DNA of 64,000 nucleotides from positions 496,001 through 560,000 of the forward strand of contig NZ_JACIJF010000001.1 of the NCBI RefSeq assembly GCF_014199255.1. The letters run 5' to 3'. A program made the translations under genes and the position numbers. Below the pieces are notes generated by a model that saw only the letters and a list, made by a program, of their open reading frames with translations, was not told the DNA's origin and made no database searches. This DNA comes from Sphingomonas xinjiangensis. Its GTDB lineage: Bacteria; Pseudomonadota; Alphaproteobacteria; Sphingomonadales; Sphingomonadaceae. Below, piece by piece: positions 8,036 through 14,637 of this stretch; positions within the stretch are counted from its first letter, which is position 1, and every line of letters begins with the position of its first letter.

Positions 8036-8260
8036 CTTCCCGCGCTCCACAAGAAGGGCGTCCGCAGCCTTGTAAGAGTCGGACGCCAGCAGCTCCCAAT
8101 TAGGATCGCCCACGCCATCCAGTGTGGCGCACATGCCTCCAAGCGCCTGACCCGCGAACCAGTCGCGCAGGGTCATGCCATAACCGGGCTCGCAACCAGT
8201 GAAATCGCCGCTCGGGTAAGCTGTCGGGTTCTCAGGCTTCGTCGCCATGCCTTCGGTCAT
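8033..8260 (-). CDS. Hypothetical phage protein (75 aa)
   Basis: Starts MTEGMATKPENPTAYPSGDF and contains GMTLRDWFAGQALGG, a motif of a widespread small phage family (MTLRDYFAAQAL type) of unknown function. The start overlaps the upstream gene by 4 nt. Its 5' end carries the second copy of the 29-bp repeat. Confidence 0.6.
   Translation of the reverse strand: MTEGMATKPENPTAYPSGDFTGCEPGYGMTLRDWFAGQALGGMCATLDGVGDPNWELLASDSYKAADALLVERGK
8231..8259. repeat. 29-bp direct repeat, copy 2
   Basis: Exact match to 8,007-8,035. It covers the first codons of the gene that starts at 8,260. Confidence 0.85.
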
Positions 8261-8559
8261 GCGCGCACCTGAGGAACCGACAGGCGCTCCGACAACGCGC
8301 CGAACGTGTGCGGCAAGCGGCTCAGAGCATAGACAAGATGCTCGCCGGTAAACGGGTTGAGGTCGGCATTGTCCTTGTCGCCCCAGCCGAAGCCGCCAAC
8401 ATGCGGGTCAGCATCAACGCCGGTTTCACGAAGAAACGCAGCGAGCGCGCAACCGCAATTGTCCATGTAGTTGTAGCCGCGTTCGGCAGGCTGCTCAGCG
8501 ACCCACGCCGCGAACTGCCGCTCCAATCCCTGCTGCTCTGCCACATCGGCCTCCGTCAT
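8257..8559 (-). CDS. First gene of the leftward early operon, unknown (100 aa)
   Basis: 100 residues including MDNCGCALAAFLRETGVDAD, with a Cys pair, and GFGWGDKDNADLNPFTG. It is the promoter-proximal gene after the leftward promoter at 8,597-8,625, the position taken by N in lambda. It is neither short nor Arg-rich at the N-terminus, so I do not call it an antiterminator. Confidence 0.58.
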   Translation of the reverse strand: MTEADVAEQQGLERQFAAWVAEQPAERGYNYMDNCGCALAAFLRETGVDADPHVGGFGWGDKDNADLNPFTGEHLVYALSRLPHTFGALSERLSVPQVRA

Positions 8560-8596
8560 CGAGCCGGCCTTGCGGGCGGGCTGAGGTGATGGAGGT

Positions 8597-8625
8597 GGTA
8601 TGTAGGGTACGCCCTACGCTGTCAA
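8597..8625 (-). promoter_or_regulatory. Leftward early promoter PL
   Basis: On the minus strand TTGACA (8,620-8,625) is followed after exactly 17 nt by CATACC (8,597-8,602). The spacer contains a 16-bp operator-like palindrome, so repressor binding would block RNA polymerase directly. It fires into the recombination/integration operon that starts at 8,559. Confidence 0.75.
8602..8617. promoter_or_regulatory. Repressor operator OL1 (GTAGGGTACGCCCTAC)
   Basis: Two 6-bp arms GTAGGG and CCCTAC are perfect inverted repeats around 4 nt. It lies inside the PL spacer. The same arms recur at 8,635, 10,668 and 10,699 and were not noticed elsewhere in the window, so they are the likely binding sites of the repressor encoded at 9,893-10,630. 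Confidence 0.78.
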
Positions 8626-8634
8626 TCCACAATC

Positions 8635-8650
8635 GTAGGGCCCGCCCTAC
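8635..8650. promoter_or_regulatory. Repressor operator OL2 (GTAGGGCCCGCCCTAC)
   Basis: Same 6-4-6 palindrome, 33 bp from OL1 (about three helical turns), which would allow cooperative binding on one DNA face. It sits immediately after the stop codon of the HIRAN gene. Confidence 0.75.
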
Positions 8651-8651
8651 T

Positions 8652-9056
8652 TTATTCGGGCCACTCTTCGTCCGGATACCAATCATGCTCCGGGTCCACT
8701 GTCTCGACGGGTGGTTGCTTTGGCTTAAGCACCGGCAACACCGGCTCCTCACCATCGAACGCAACGCGGATGACGGCACCGTAGGGCTCGGGCTGCTGGT
8801 AGATGGCGCGCACTTCCTCGCCCCGCGCCATGATGCCGCTGATGAGCACCGCACGCTCGGAGGCGAGGTAGCCGATCTGGATGCCGCGGCAGCTAAACAC
8901 CGCGATTGCGTGTTCGTCAGCGGGGTTCTTGGGCTCAGGTACGAGCTGGACCGGCTCGCATGGCTGGCAGATTTGCAGCTCGAAACGGCGCCCCGGGCCG
9001 CGCTTGTTGGGGTAGTCGGCGCCTACGACAGAGAGGCTAAGGGCGGGACGGGGCAC
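8652..9056 (-). CDS. Stand-alone HIRAN-domain protein
   Basis: 134 residues. It opens with ALSLSVVGADYPN, then a core resembling the HIRAN fold: FELQICQPCEPVQLVPEPKNPADEHAIAVF, RGIQIGYLASERAVLISGIM. HIRAN domains bind DNA ends or forks in Rad5/HLTF-type proteins; phage and bacterial versions often occur alone. The GTG start follows directly on the upstream stop. It lies last in the repressor operon, where lambda keeps rexB, so it should be expressed in the lysogen. Confidence 0.75.
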   Translation of the reverse strand: MPRPALSLSVVGADYPNKRGPGRRFELQICQPCEPVQLVPEPKNPADEHAIAVFSCRGIQIGYLASERAVLISGIMARGEEVRAIYQQPEPYGAVIRVAFDGEEPVLPVLKPKQPPVETVDPEHDWYPDEEWPE

Positions 9057-9896
9057 TTAGAAATGCGCACTGATGTACCACCGCTCTACTTCGCCTTCCC
9101 GCAGCGTAGGCTTTGCTCGGACGGCTAGCGGTGTTTGTCCTGCGAAGGCAGTCGCGTAGGCGTTGTTCGGAACCTGAATTGCTGGGTCGGTGATCTCAGC
9201 TGAGTATCTAGTCTCCGGGTCGCTTTCAGTCGCGATACGGCAAGTCCGAGTATCCCAATTCATCTCGAAGAACCGGACGGTGATGGCTACTTCGTCGCCG
9301 ATCTCGATAGGCTCGTCAGCGTCGATTACATCCCGCATCGCCTTGTCTACAACGAGGGCTTCGCCATCCGCGCGAGAGCCACGAATGGTCATGGTCTGAG
9401 CGGTCACGCCGACCGGTTTCACAGCTTTACGAACGGCGGGCTTCAGGCTGTCCGCCATCTTGTCCACGGTGTCCAGCAGGCGCGTGATGATAGCATCATC
9501 CCTATGACCCGCCTGCTTGAGCGCCTGCTCTGCAATGGCGCGGAGATGCTTCATTTCCTCTTTTCGCCTAGCGAACCGCGTGATTACGTACGTTACCAGA
9601 CTCGCGGTTAATGCACTAGCCGTCCCCGCCATGAAGTCGCTCTGATCGACCCAAGCGAGAGCCGCATGCAGCGTTAAGCAGTTTGCTTCAGGTGGGCCGA
9701 CTACGACCTTCAGGGGGCGCGCATCCGAATGAAGGACGAGCTTCTCCGTTATGGCGAACGTGGCGGCGACCCCGATGATCCTGCCCAGGCCTTTAAGGGA
9801 GTCTCCAAGAGCATCGATTTCGATCGAGTGGTTAGCGGCATCGAGGCCATCGTAACGGATGATGATCTCGTCGTGCTGAGCCAGCGCAGTACTCAC
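9057..9896 (-). CDS. Unknown protein co-transcribed with the repressor
   Basis: 279 residues. The N-terminus IIIRYDGLDAANHSIEIDALGDSLKGLGRII is characteristic of an uncharacterised family seen beside phage repressors. It is followed by a hydrophobic helix (about 88-108, TASALTASLVTYVITRFARR), a charged helix, and a beta-rich C-terminal domain (about 165-275). The GTG start overlaps the repressor TGA as GTGA, so both are on one lysogenic transcript. Its position equals lambda rexA. Immunity, superinfection exclusion or anti-phage function is an inference. Confidence 0.72.
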   Translation of the reverse strand: MSTALAQHDEIIIRYDGLDAANHSIEIDALGDSLKGLGRIIGVAATFAITEKLVLHSDARPLKVVVGPPEANCLTLHAALAWVDQSDFMAGTASALTASLVTYVITRFARRKEEMKHLRAIAEQALKQAGHRDDAIITRLLDTVDKMADSLKPAVRKAVKPVGVTAQTMTIRGSRADGEALVVDKAMRDVIDADEPIEIGDEVAITVRFFEMNWDTRTCRIATESDPETRYSAEITDPAIQVPNNAYATAFAGQTPLAVRAKPTLREGEVERWYISAHF

Positions 9897-10630
9897 AGAT
9901 CCCTCGCAAACCGGATAACTCGGCCCCAGATCACGACCTCGCTGGCGTCAACCTCGTAGGGCTCCACCATCTTGTTGTCCGAGATCACCAGCACCCGGCG
10001 GCCACCCGCTACCGGCCGCAGTCGCTTGATAGCTGCACCACCATTGATTGAGGCGGCGTAAATGCGATCGGCGTGAAGTAGCTGGTTCTGCGTCGTGTCG
10101 ATCCAGACCAGATCGTTCGGCACGAGCGTCGGAAACATGCTGTCCCCTGCCCCGGCCGCTAGGCGCAGACGGTGCGGCGGCGTGCGGGTGAAGCTGCGGA
10201 CATAGCCGAGGTCGAATTTCAGCGGCTCGCTCTCGATGAAGTCGTCGACAGTCGCGCCAGGTCCCATGGGTAGGGACAGGTCTAGGCGGGTGATTTCGAC
10301 TGTTTCGCCACCATCAACCGACAGCGTAGGCGTGCTGTCGGAGGAGACTTCTCGACGCTCGGAGATAGGCATCCGCACGGCAGGCTGATCATCTCTCGGA
10401 TGCACTAGATTGACGAGCTCGTCCGGCTCGAAGCCAAGCACCTGCTCTATCGCTCGAAGGATGCGTGGGCTTGGCCGCTTCACCTTGCCCCGTTCAATAT
10501 CCCAAAGAGGTTTACCGGTAGTCTCAAGCGCCTTCCGTAGCTGGCTATCGTAATGATCCCGCGTGCGATCTGATGCCGCGATCCGAGCAGCAACTGCCCT
10601 CTGCAACGGAGTACGGTCGTCGTTCGCCAT
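9893..10630 (-). CDS. CI-like repressor with S24/LexA-type peptidase domain
   Basis: 245 residues from the ATG at 10,630. An N-terminal DNA-binding part (QLRKALETTGKPLWDIERGKVKRPSPR, HTH-like) is followed by a linker and an autocleavage domain with the Ser nucleophile in AGDSMFPTL and the Lys general base in AAIKRLRP. RecA-stimulated self-cleavage and SOS induction are expected for the family. It is divergent from the Cro-like gene; the intergenic space holds two operators. Confidence 0.9.
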   Translation of the reverse strand: MANDDRTPLQRAVAARIAASDRTRDHYDSQLRKALETTGKPLWDIERGKVKRPSPRILRAIEQVLGFEPDELVNLVHPRDDQPAVRMPISERREVSSDSTPTLSVDGGETVEITRLDLSLPMGPGATVDDFIESEPLKFDLGYVRSFTRTPPHRLRLAAGAGDSMFPTLVPNDLVWIDTTQNQLLHADRIYAASINGGAAIKRLRPVAGGRRVLVISDNKMVEPYEVDASEVVIWGRVIRFARDL

Positions 10631-10667
10631 GTGGGCCGTTTCCCACACTGGCGGCTCCACGATAAGA

Positions 10668-10683
10668 CTAGGGTTCGCCCTAC
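10668..10683. promoter_or_regulatory. Repressor operator OR2 (CTAGGGTTCGCCCTAC)
   Basis: One mismatch from the palindromic consensus GTAGGG-n4-CCCTAC. It lies between the repressor start and OR1, 31 bp from OR1, where it could also act on the repressor's own promoter. Confidence 0.72.
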
Positions 10684-10692
10684 TGTTCTCGC

Positions 10693-10721
10693 TTGACCGT
10701 AGGGGGCGCCCTACGTACATT
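10693..10721 (+). promoter_or_regulatory. Rightward early promoter PR
   Basis: TTGACC (10,693-10,698), a 17-nt spacer, then TACATT (10,716-10,721). The spacer holds operator OR1. The -10 box ends 8 nt before the Cro-like ATG, so the transcript would begin within a base or two of that ATG and be almost leaderless. Confidence 0.78.
10699..10714. promoter_or_regulatory. Repressor operator OR1 (GTAGGGGGCGCCCTAC)
   Basis: Perfect 6-bp arms and a palindromic centre GGGCGCCC. It sits exactly in the PR spacer, mirroring OL1 in PL. Confidence 0.78.
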
Positions 10722-10729
10722 GCGGAGCC

Positions 10730-10933
10730 ATGGATGACATGCAGCCCCTCGCGAAGGCGATCGAAGCCTTCCTAGCTCGCCATTCCGTGTCGGCAGTTCG
10801 CTTCGGCCGCGAAGCCATGAACGACCCCCACTTCGTGCGCGACATCCGCGCAGGTCGCCGGGTCTGGCCCGAGACCGAAACAAGGGTCCGTTCCTTCATG
10901 GCTTCGTACGAGCCGCAGCAGGCTGCGGCATGA
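10730..10933 (+). CDS. Cro-like small DNA-binding protein
   Basis: 67 residues: AFLARHSVSAVRFGREAMNDPHFVRDIRAGRRVWPETETRVRSFM. This is a short HTH of the type often found opposite repressors in alphaproteobacterial phages. It is the first gene of the rightward operon and lies directly under PR, so it probably represses the lysogeny promoter. Assignment is from size, motif and position. Confidence 0.78.
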   Translation: MDDMQPLAKAIEAFLARHSVSAVRFGREAMNDPHFVRDIRAGRRVWPETETRVRSFMASYEPQQAAA

Positions 10934-10977
10934 GCCTTCAGCATGACGACACGCGCCGACCGAGCGTGAGTGTCCCC

Positions 10978-11322
10978 CTACCGCTGGTGTGGGTCGGTGG
11001 TATTTCGACGGCGCTTGCCCCCGGATTCCTGCTTCTCCTGGCCGTCACGGACCCAATCGGCGAATACAAGCGCGACCACCAGAGCAAGGCTTCCAACTCC
11101 GGCGACCGCTGCGGCAGCGATGAAAGGCCCGCCCTCCTTCGGCCAAGCCAAGACAAAGGCCGCGCCAAGCCCCAAGCAACAGAAGATCGCGAAGCAGCCC
11201 ACGAGCAGCGGCCACGCGCTGGCATAGAAAGCCGGCCACTTTCGGTCGCTTTTGTACGCCAAAGTGGCAAGTGGCCCGAGAATAGCGGCGAGCAATCCGA
11301 GGATGGCAATCCCGACCTGCAC
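10978..11322 (-). CDS. Predicted membrane protein opposing the early operon
   Basis: 114 residues with about three hydrophobic helices (AILGLLAAILGPLATLAY; PLLVGCFAIFCCLGLGAAFVLAW; FIAAAAVAGVGSLALVVALVF) and a charged tail. The GTG start has AAGGAG about 6 nt upstream. It runs against the surrounding rightward genes, suggesting an independently expressed moron or lysogenic-conversion gene. A plus-strand frame covers the same stretch but reads like an antisense shadow. Confidence 0.58.
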   Translation of the reverse strand: MQVGIAILGLLAAILGPLATLAYKSDRKWPAFYASAWPLLVGCFAIFCCLGLGAAFVLAWPKEGGPFIAAAAVAGVGSLALVVALVFADWVRDGQEKQESGGKRRRNTTDPHQR

Positions 11323-11393
11323 ACAGGGCTCCTTCGCACCGGGTCGTTGCTCAGCATAGCCGAACCAACTCCGGAGTCGAGCCTCGCCGCCGG

Positions 11394-11579
11394 ATGGCTA
11401 CCCGCGTGACCCCCGACCTCCTGCGCGCCACCTTCCTGGTGGGCCTGCTCCTGGCCCTTGCCCTTTTCGCGACCGCCGCCCGCATCGCCCACCAGCTCAG
11501 CGCTGACTTGCGGGCCGCTGAGCGCCTGCCCCGTGAGCGCGGTGATGATGTTCCCTCTTTCCATATCTCGGAGCAGTAA
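11394..11579 (+). CDS. Small single-pass membrane protein (61 aa)
   Basis: LLRATFLVGLLLALALFATAARI forms one membrane helix, followed by a polar cytoplasmic-type tail. It ends 2 nt before the next gene. Family unknown; the start ATG has only a weak ribosome-binding site. Confidence 0.5.
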   Translation: MATRVTPDLLRATFLVGLLLALALFATAARIAHQLSADLRAAERLPRERGDDVPSFHISEQ

Positions 11580-11581
11580 CG

Positions 11582-12031
11582 ATGTCAGGTACGGCAATCC
11601 CCCTGCTGCACCGCAGCGTATCCGGTTCAAAGCTGGTCGAGACGCTGGGTGAAAGCCTTTCCGCGATCAAAGCCGAAGACGGCCTAACCGACGCCGAGCT
11701 GGGCAAGTACCTCCACAAGGGCGTCGACGCAGGCAAGGCGTACCGCACCGGCTATGCCGAGATGCCGGTCACGTCCTTTCTGCGCGGCTGTGAGCGTTGG
11801 AACGGACGCTTCGCCAATGACGCGCTGTCGCTGATCGGCATGAAGCTGGTGCCGCTCCACACCGCGGAGGTGTCGGACCAGTCGCTGCAAACGCGGCTGT
11901 CCAAGCTGATGTTCGAAGTCTCGGTCGCGCTGGAAGACGGCAACATTGATGACCTGGAGATCGCCCGCATGAAGCGGACGCTGATCGAGGCTGGCGAGGC
12001 GATCGATTGCTTCCGGGGTAAGGCGGCATGA
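11582..12031 (+). CDS. Putative phage regulatory protein (CII-position)
   Basis: 149 residues. ESLSAIKAEDGLTDAELGKYLHKGVDAGKAYRTGYAEMPVTSFLRGCERWNGRF reads like an HTH with a recognition helix ending at the conserved WNGRFAND. It lies third in the rightward operon, where CII-like activators sit. The function as regulator is inferred from the motif and position. It overlaps the next gene at ATGA. Confidence 0.6.
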   Translation: MSGTAIPLLHRSVSGSKLVETLGESLSAIKAEDGLTDAELGKYLHKGVDAGKAYRTGYAEMPVTSFLRGCERWNGRFANDALSLIGMKLVPLHTAEVSDQSLQTRLSKLMFEVSVALEDGNIDDLEIARMKRTLIEAGEAIDCFRGKAA

Positions 12032-12165
12032 CCAGCGCAACACCCCTTCGGGCATCGGTGCAACCGCCAAGCGCCTATGTCGAGATCGGCCTGCGCCGCT
12101 TCACCTTCCACCGCGTGCGTGAGCCGATGAGGCTGCCGCACTTTACTGTGGAGGCGCGGGCATGA
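12028..12165 (+). CDS. Small protein (45 aa)
   Basis: Opens MTSATPLRASVQPPSAYV and continues with a basic, aromatic stretch (LRRFTFHRVREPMRLPHF). ATGA overlaps at both ends (12,028 and 12,162) support it as a real coupled gene. Unrecognised. Confidence 0.55.
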   Translation: MTSATPLRASVQPPSAYVEIGLRRFTFHRVREPMRLPHFTVEARA

Positions 12166-12713
12166 AGACCCCCTCCAAGACCTGCGCCATGTGCGGCACC
12201 ACCTTCTTCCGGAAGAAGAAGATCACTCACAAGCGCTGGGAGGAAACCCGCACCTGCGGGCGAGCTTGTGGCACGAGGCTCACTGCCCGCGACCCGGCAT
12301 GGCGGCAGCGCGTCGGCGAGGGGCGCAAGGCGTATTTCGCCGCGAACCCTGAAGCGAAGGCGGCGCTGGTAGTTCGAGCCAACGCGCAGCTGGCCAGTTT
12401 CAGGCACCTTGCTGATCGCGCGAAGGCGGGGCGCACCAAGTCGCAGATGGCGCTTGGTTGGTGCCCGCCCGAGTGGCTGGACCAGTACAAGAAGTGGCGC
12501 CGAGACTACGGGGCGACGACTGCCCGGGAGATGGTCGAAGGCGAGATCGCTGACGCTGAGAAGCGCCGTCTTGCCGCGCTCACCCCGCTTCAGCGCCGAA
12601 CGGAGGAGCAGATCAAGCGGGTGCAGGCCGGCGCTGGGCTGATCACCGTGCCGGTGATGCGCCGCGCCGAACATGACTTCTCGCTCACCGGCAACGCGCT
12701 GGTGGCAATGTGA
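12162..12713 (+). CDS. Basic protein with N-terminal zinc knuckle
   Basis: 183 residues. CAMCGTTFFRKK and CGRACGTRLTARD form a four-Cys knuckle at residues 8-42, typical of small phage DNA/RNA-binding proteins and HNH-like remnants. The rest is helical and basic (QYKKWRRDYG, PLQRRTEEQIKRVQ). No nuclease residues are evident. Confidence 0.62.
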   Translation: MKTPSKTCAMCGTTFFRKKKITHKRWEETRTCGRACGTRLTARDPAWRQRVGEGRKAYFAANPEAKAALVVRANAQLASFRHLADRAKAGRTKSQMALGWCPPEWLDQYKKWRRDYGATTAREMVEGEIADAEKRRLAALTPLQRRTEEQIKRVQAGAGLITVPVMRRAEHDFSLTGNALVAM

Positions 12714-12850
12714 TGCTCTCCCGCATCCTCCGCTCGCTGCGCCTGCGCCGCCGCCGCGCCAGCACACACCTCACCCCGAAATACGAGGCCAGGCGGATTG
12801 CCGAGCTTCGGGCCGCGCGCGAGCGCTTCCAGCAAGGACAGACCGCATGA
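12713..12850 (+). CDS. Small Arg-rich protein (45 aa)
   Basis: Begins MLSRILRSLRLRRRRAST and ends in a charged helix. TGATG with the upstream gene and ATGA with gapR. Arg-rich N-terminus suggests nucleic-acid contact. Confidence 0.55.
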   Translation: MLSRILRSLRLRRRRASTHLTPKYEARRIAELRAARERFQQGQTA

Positions 12851-13101
12851 GCGAAGTGATTGCCGCAGACCAGTTGCGCCTCCTGATCGAGAGAATTGAG
12901 CGTCTGTCTGAGGAGCGCCAAGGCATCGCGGATGACATCAAGGATGTCTACGCCGAAGCCAAGTCCGTCGGATTTGACGTGAAGACGATCCGTAAGATCG
13001 TCGCGCGCCGGAAGGTCGAGGCTCACCACGCCAAGGAAGCCGACACGTTGTTCGCCACCTATGCGGCCGCTCTCGGCATGCAGCTGGCTTTCGACATCTG
13101 A
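12847..13101 (+). CDS. GapR-family (DUF2312) DNA-binding protein
   Basis: 84 residues matching the GapR core closely: LRLLIERIERLSEERQGIADDIKDVYAEAKS, then GFDVKTIRKIVARRK. GapR is an alphaproteobacterial nucleoid protein that binds overtwisted AT-rich DNA ahead of forks and stimulates topoisomerases. Phage copies sit near replication genes, as here, and could aid phage fork progression or compete with host GapR. It starts at ATGA with the upstream gene. Confidence 0.9.
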   Translation: MSEVIAADQLRLLIERIERLSEERQGIADDIKDVYAEAKSVGFDVKTIRKIVARRKVEAHHAKEADTLFATYAAALGMQLAFDI

Positions 13102-13436
13102 TGATCCAGCTGCCCTGGCCTTCGTCGGAGCTTTCCGGGCACCAGTCCGGACGGTGGCGCCATAAGGCTCCCATCGTCGCGAAGCATCGCGCGTGGGCCA
13201 AGGCTGCGGCAATGGCGGCAGGTGCATCGGAATTCCGAGGGGCGGGCGACATCCGCGTCATCGTCACATTCTACCCGCCGAACCGCCGCGGCGATCGGGT
13301 CAACTTCCCCAATCGGATGAAGCCGTACTTCGACGGCATCGCGGACGCGCTGAAGGTCAACGATAGCCGCTTCCTGCCGTCATATCACTTCGCTGAGCCT
13401 GTGGCTGGCGGCAAGGTTGTGGTGGTGATCGGGTGA
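13101..13436 (+). CDS. rusA: RusA-like Holliday junction resolvase
   Basis: 111 residues. VIVTFYPPNRRGDRVNFPNRMKPYFDGIADALKVNDSRF has the RusA pattern: basic PP(N)RRxRD-like motif, N-xxK-xx-D helix and following acidic D. It would resolve branched DNA during phage recombination and before packaging. It overlaps the gapR stop (TGATG). Confidence 0.85.
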   Translation: MIQLPWPSSELSGHQSGRWRHKAPIVAKHRAWAKAAAMAAGASEFRGAGDIRVIVTFYPPNRRGDRVNFPNRMKPYFDGIADALKVNDSRFLPSYHFAEPVAGGKVVVVIG

Positions 13437-13858
13437 GCGGAGCTTGGTCCTTCAAACGCCATTGGGGCGAAGGCTTCCCAACTGACGGCTGTCTGGCCGA
13501 GAGCTTCGTTTCCGGGCTCCGCGCAGGCGTGTCGCGCAAGCGCGAGATCCCTGGCTGGACCGAAACGCCGTTCGGGATGGCTGAAGGCTTCGTCTACTTC
13601 ATCGGCATTGGCTCGCCCTACGTGACGCACGTGAAGATCGGCTTCACCGCCGGCGATCCTGCTGCTCGTCTCGCCAGCCTCCAGACCGGCTGCCCGTTCA
13701 AGATGGAAATGCTGGGCTTCGTGTTCGGCACCAAGAGCCAAGAGGCAGAACTGCATCACGTATTCAGCGACAGCCGCTGCATGGGCGAGTGGTTCGAGTT
13801 CGAGCCGTTCGTAGAAACGAACGTGCGACACATCTTGGAAGGGCGGGACGTCGCATGA
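13433..13858 (+). CDS. GIY-YIG/T5orf172-type nuclease-like protein
   Basis: 141 residues. The core runs GFVYFIGIGSPYVTHVKIGFTAG (the GIY...YIG-like pair), then ARLASLQTG, EAELHHVFSDSRCMGEWFEF, matching the T5orf172/MUG113 branch of the GIY-YIG superfamily. A second, diverged family member lies at 51,219-51,638. Substrate is unknown. Confidence 0.75.
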   Translation: MSGAWSFKRHWGEGFPTDGCLAESFVSGLRAGVSRKREIPGWTETPFGMAEGFVYFIGIGSPYVTHVKIGFTAGDPAARLASLQTGCPFKMEMLGFVFGTKSQEAELHHVFSDSRCMGEWFEFEPFVETNVRHILEGRDVA

Positions 13859-14637
13859 GCATCCGCCTGATGACCGCGGCCTGGAGCCTCAAGCTGTCGT
13901 CCACTGACAAGCTGGTGCTGCTCGCGCTGGCCGACTGGTCAAACGATGACGGCCTTTGCTGGCCTTCCATGGCGCAGCTGGCCGACAAGAGCGGCCTGAC
14001 CGATCGCGCGATCCGCACCAGCGTCGGACGGCTCGTTCTGGCTGGGCATCTGACCCGCAACGAGGTTGCTGGGAAAGGGGTTCGATACACCGTTCACCCC
14101 GGAACGTCGTGCCCCCCGGAAGCACGTTCCCCCCGGAAGTCTTTTCCCCCGGAACCTGCTTCCCCCCGGAACGAAACGACCGAAACCCCGGAACGACGTT
14201 CCGCCAATACGTCAGTAACCACCAATACCTCTCAGAAGACTACGTCTTCTTCGAGGGCGGGCGCGAGCGATGCGGGCCGATACCACCGCCTCCCTGAAGG
14301 CTGGACCCCCACGAAAGCACTGCCCGAGGCACTGGCAGCCAAGGTCACCAAGTGGCCGCCGGGCAAACTCCAAGACGAGCTGGAAGCGATGCGCGGCTGG
14401 GCCGCCAACGCGAAGAACGAGAACGGCAAGGGCAAAAAGCTGTGTTGGGACACCGCATGGCACGGATGGCTGAGAAGGGCGGACGATGACTGGAGAGCGA
14501 AACCTGCAAACCGGAACGGCGCAAATTGCAACGGTCTCGGCCGCACAGCATCTGCCGCGATTTCTGTCTTCGGTGAACCCGAACGCCAAGCACCTCGACC
14601 GCCGCCTGCGGAGCTACGGCGAATTGGCGTTGGCTGA
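13855..14637 (+). CDS. Replication initiator-like protein with N-terminal HTH
   Basis: 260 residues. The N-terminus SIRLMTAAWSLKLSSTDKLVLLALADWSNDDGLCWPSMAQLADKSGLTDRAIRTSVGRLVLAGHL is the winged HTH typical of lambda-O-like and other phage replication proteins. A Pro/Ser-rich linker follows (about 80-125), then a helical C-terminal domain (LPEGWTPTKALPEAL; WGHG-type AWHGWLRRADDDW near residue 205). The linker DNA carries six CCCCGGAA iteron-like repeats, as lambda's origin lies inside gene O. Confidence 0.8.
   Translation: MSIRLMTAAWSLKLSSTDKLVLLALADWSNDDGLCWPSMAQLADKSGLTDRAIRTSVGRLVLAGHLTRNEVAGKGVRYTVHPGTSCPPEARSPRKSFPPEPASPRNETTETPERRSANTSVTTNTSQKTTSSSRAGASDAGRYHRLPEGWTPTKALPEALAAKVTKWPPGKLQDELEAMRGWAANAKNENGKGKKLCWDTAWHGWLRRADDDWRAKPANRNGANCNGLGRTASAAISVFGEPERQAPRPPPAELRRIGVG
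14097..14193 (+). repeat. Iteron-like CCCCGGAA repeats, candidate phage replication origin
   Basis: CCCCGGAA occurs at 14,097, 14,114, 14,131, 14,147, 14,164 and 14,186: spacings 17, 17, 16, 17 and 22 bp. The period is not a multiple of three, so it is not a protein repeat. An inverted repeat GGAACGACGTTCC follows at 14,190-14,202. Its position inside the initiator gene argues for an origin bound by that protein. Confidence 0.7.

Noticed and set aside
8257..8559. Calling the first leftward gene an N-like antiterminator
   Set aside because: No Arg-rich N-terminal motif and no nut-like boxB was recognised near PL.
10930..11409. Plus-strand frame starting on the Cro-like stop (ATGA)
   Set aside because: The product is low-complexity and lacks any family pattern, whereas the minus strand encodes a clean multi-helix membrane protein with a good ribosome-binding site.
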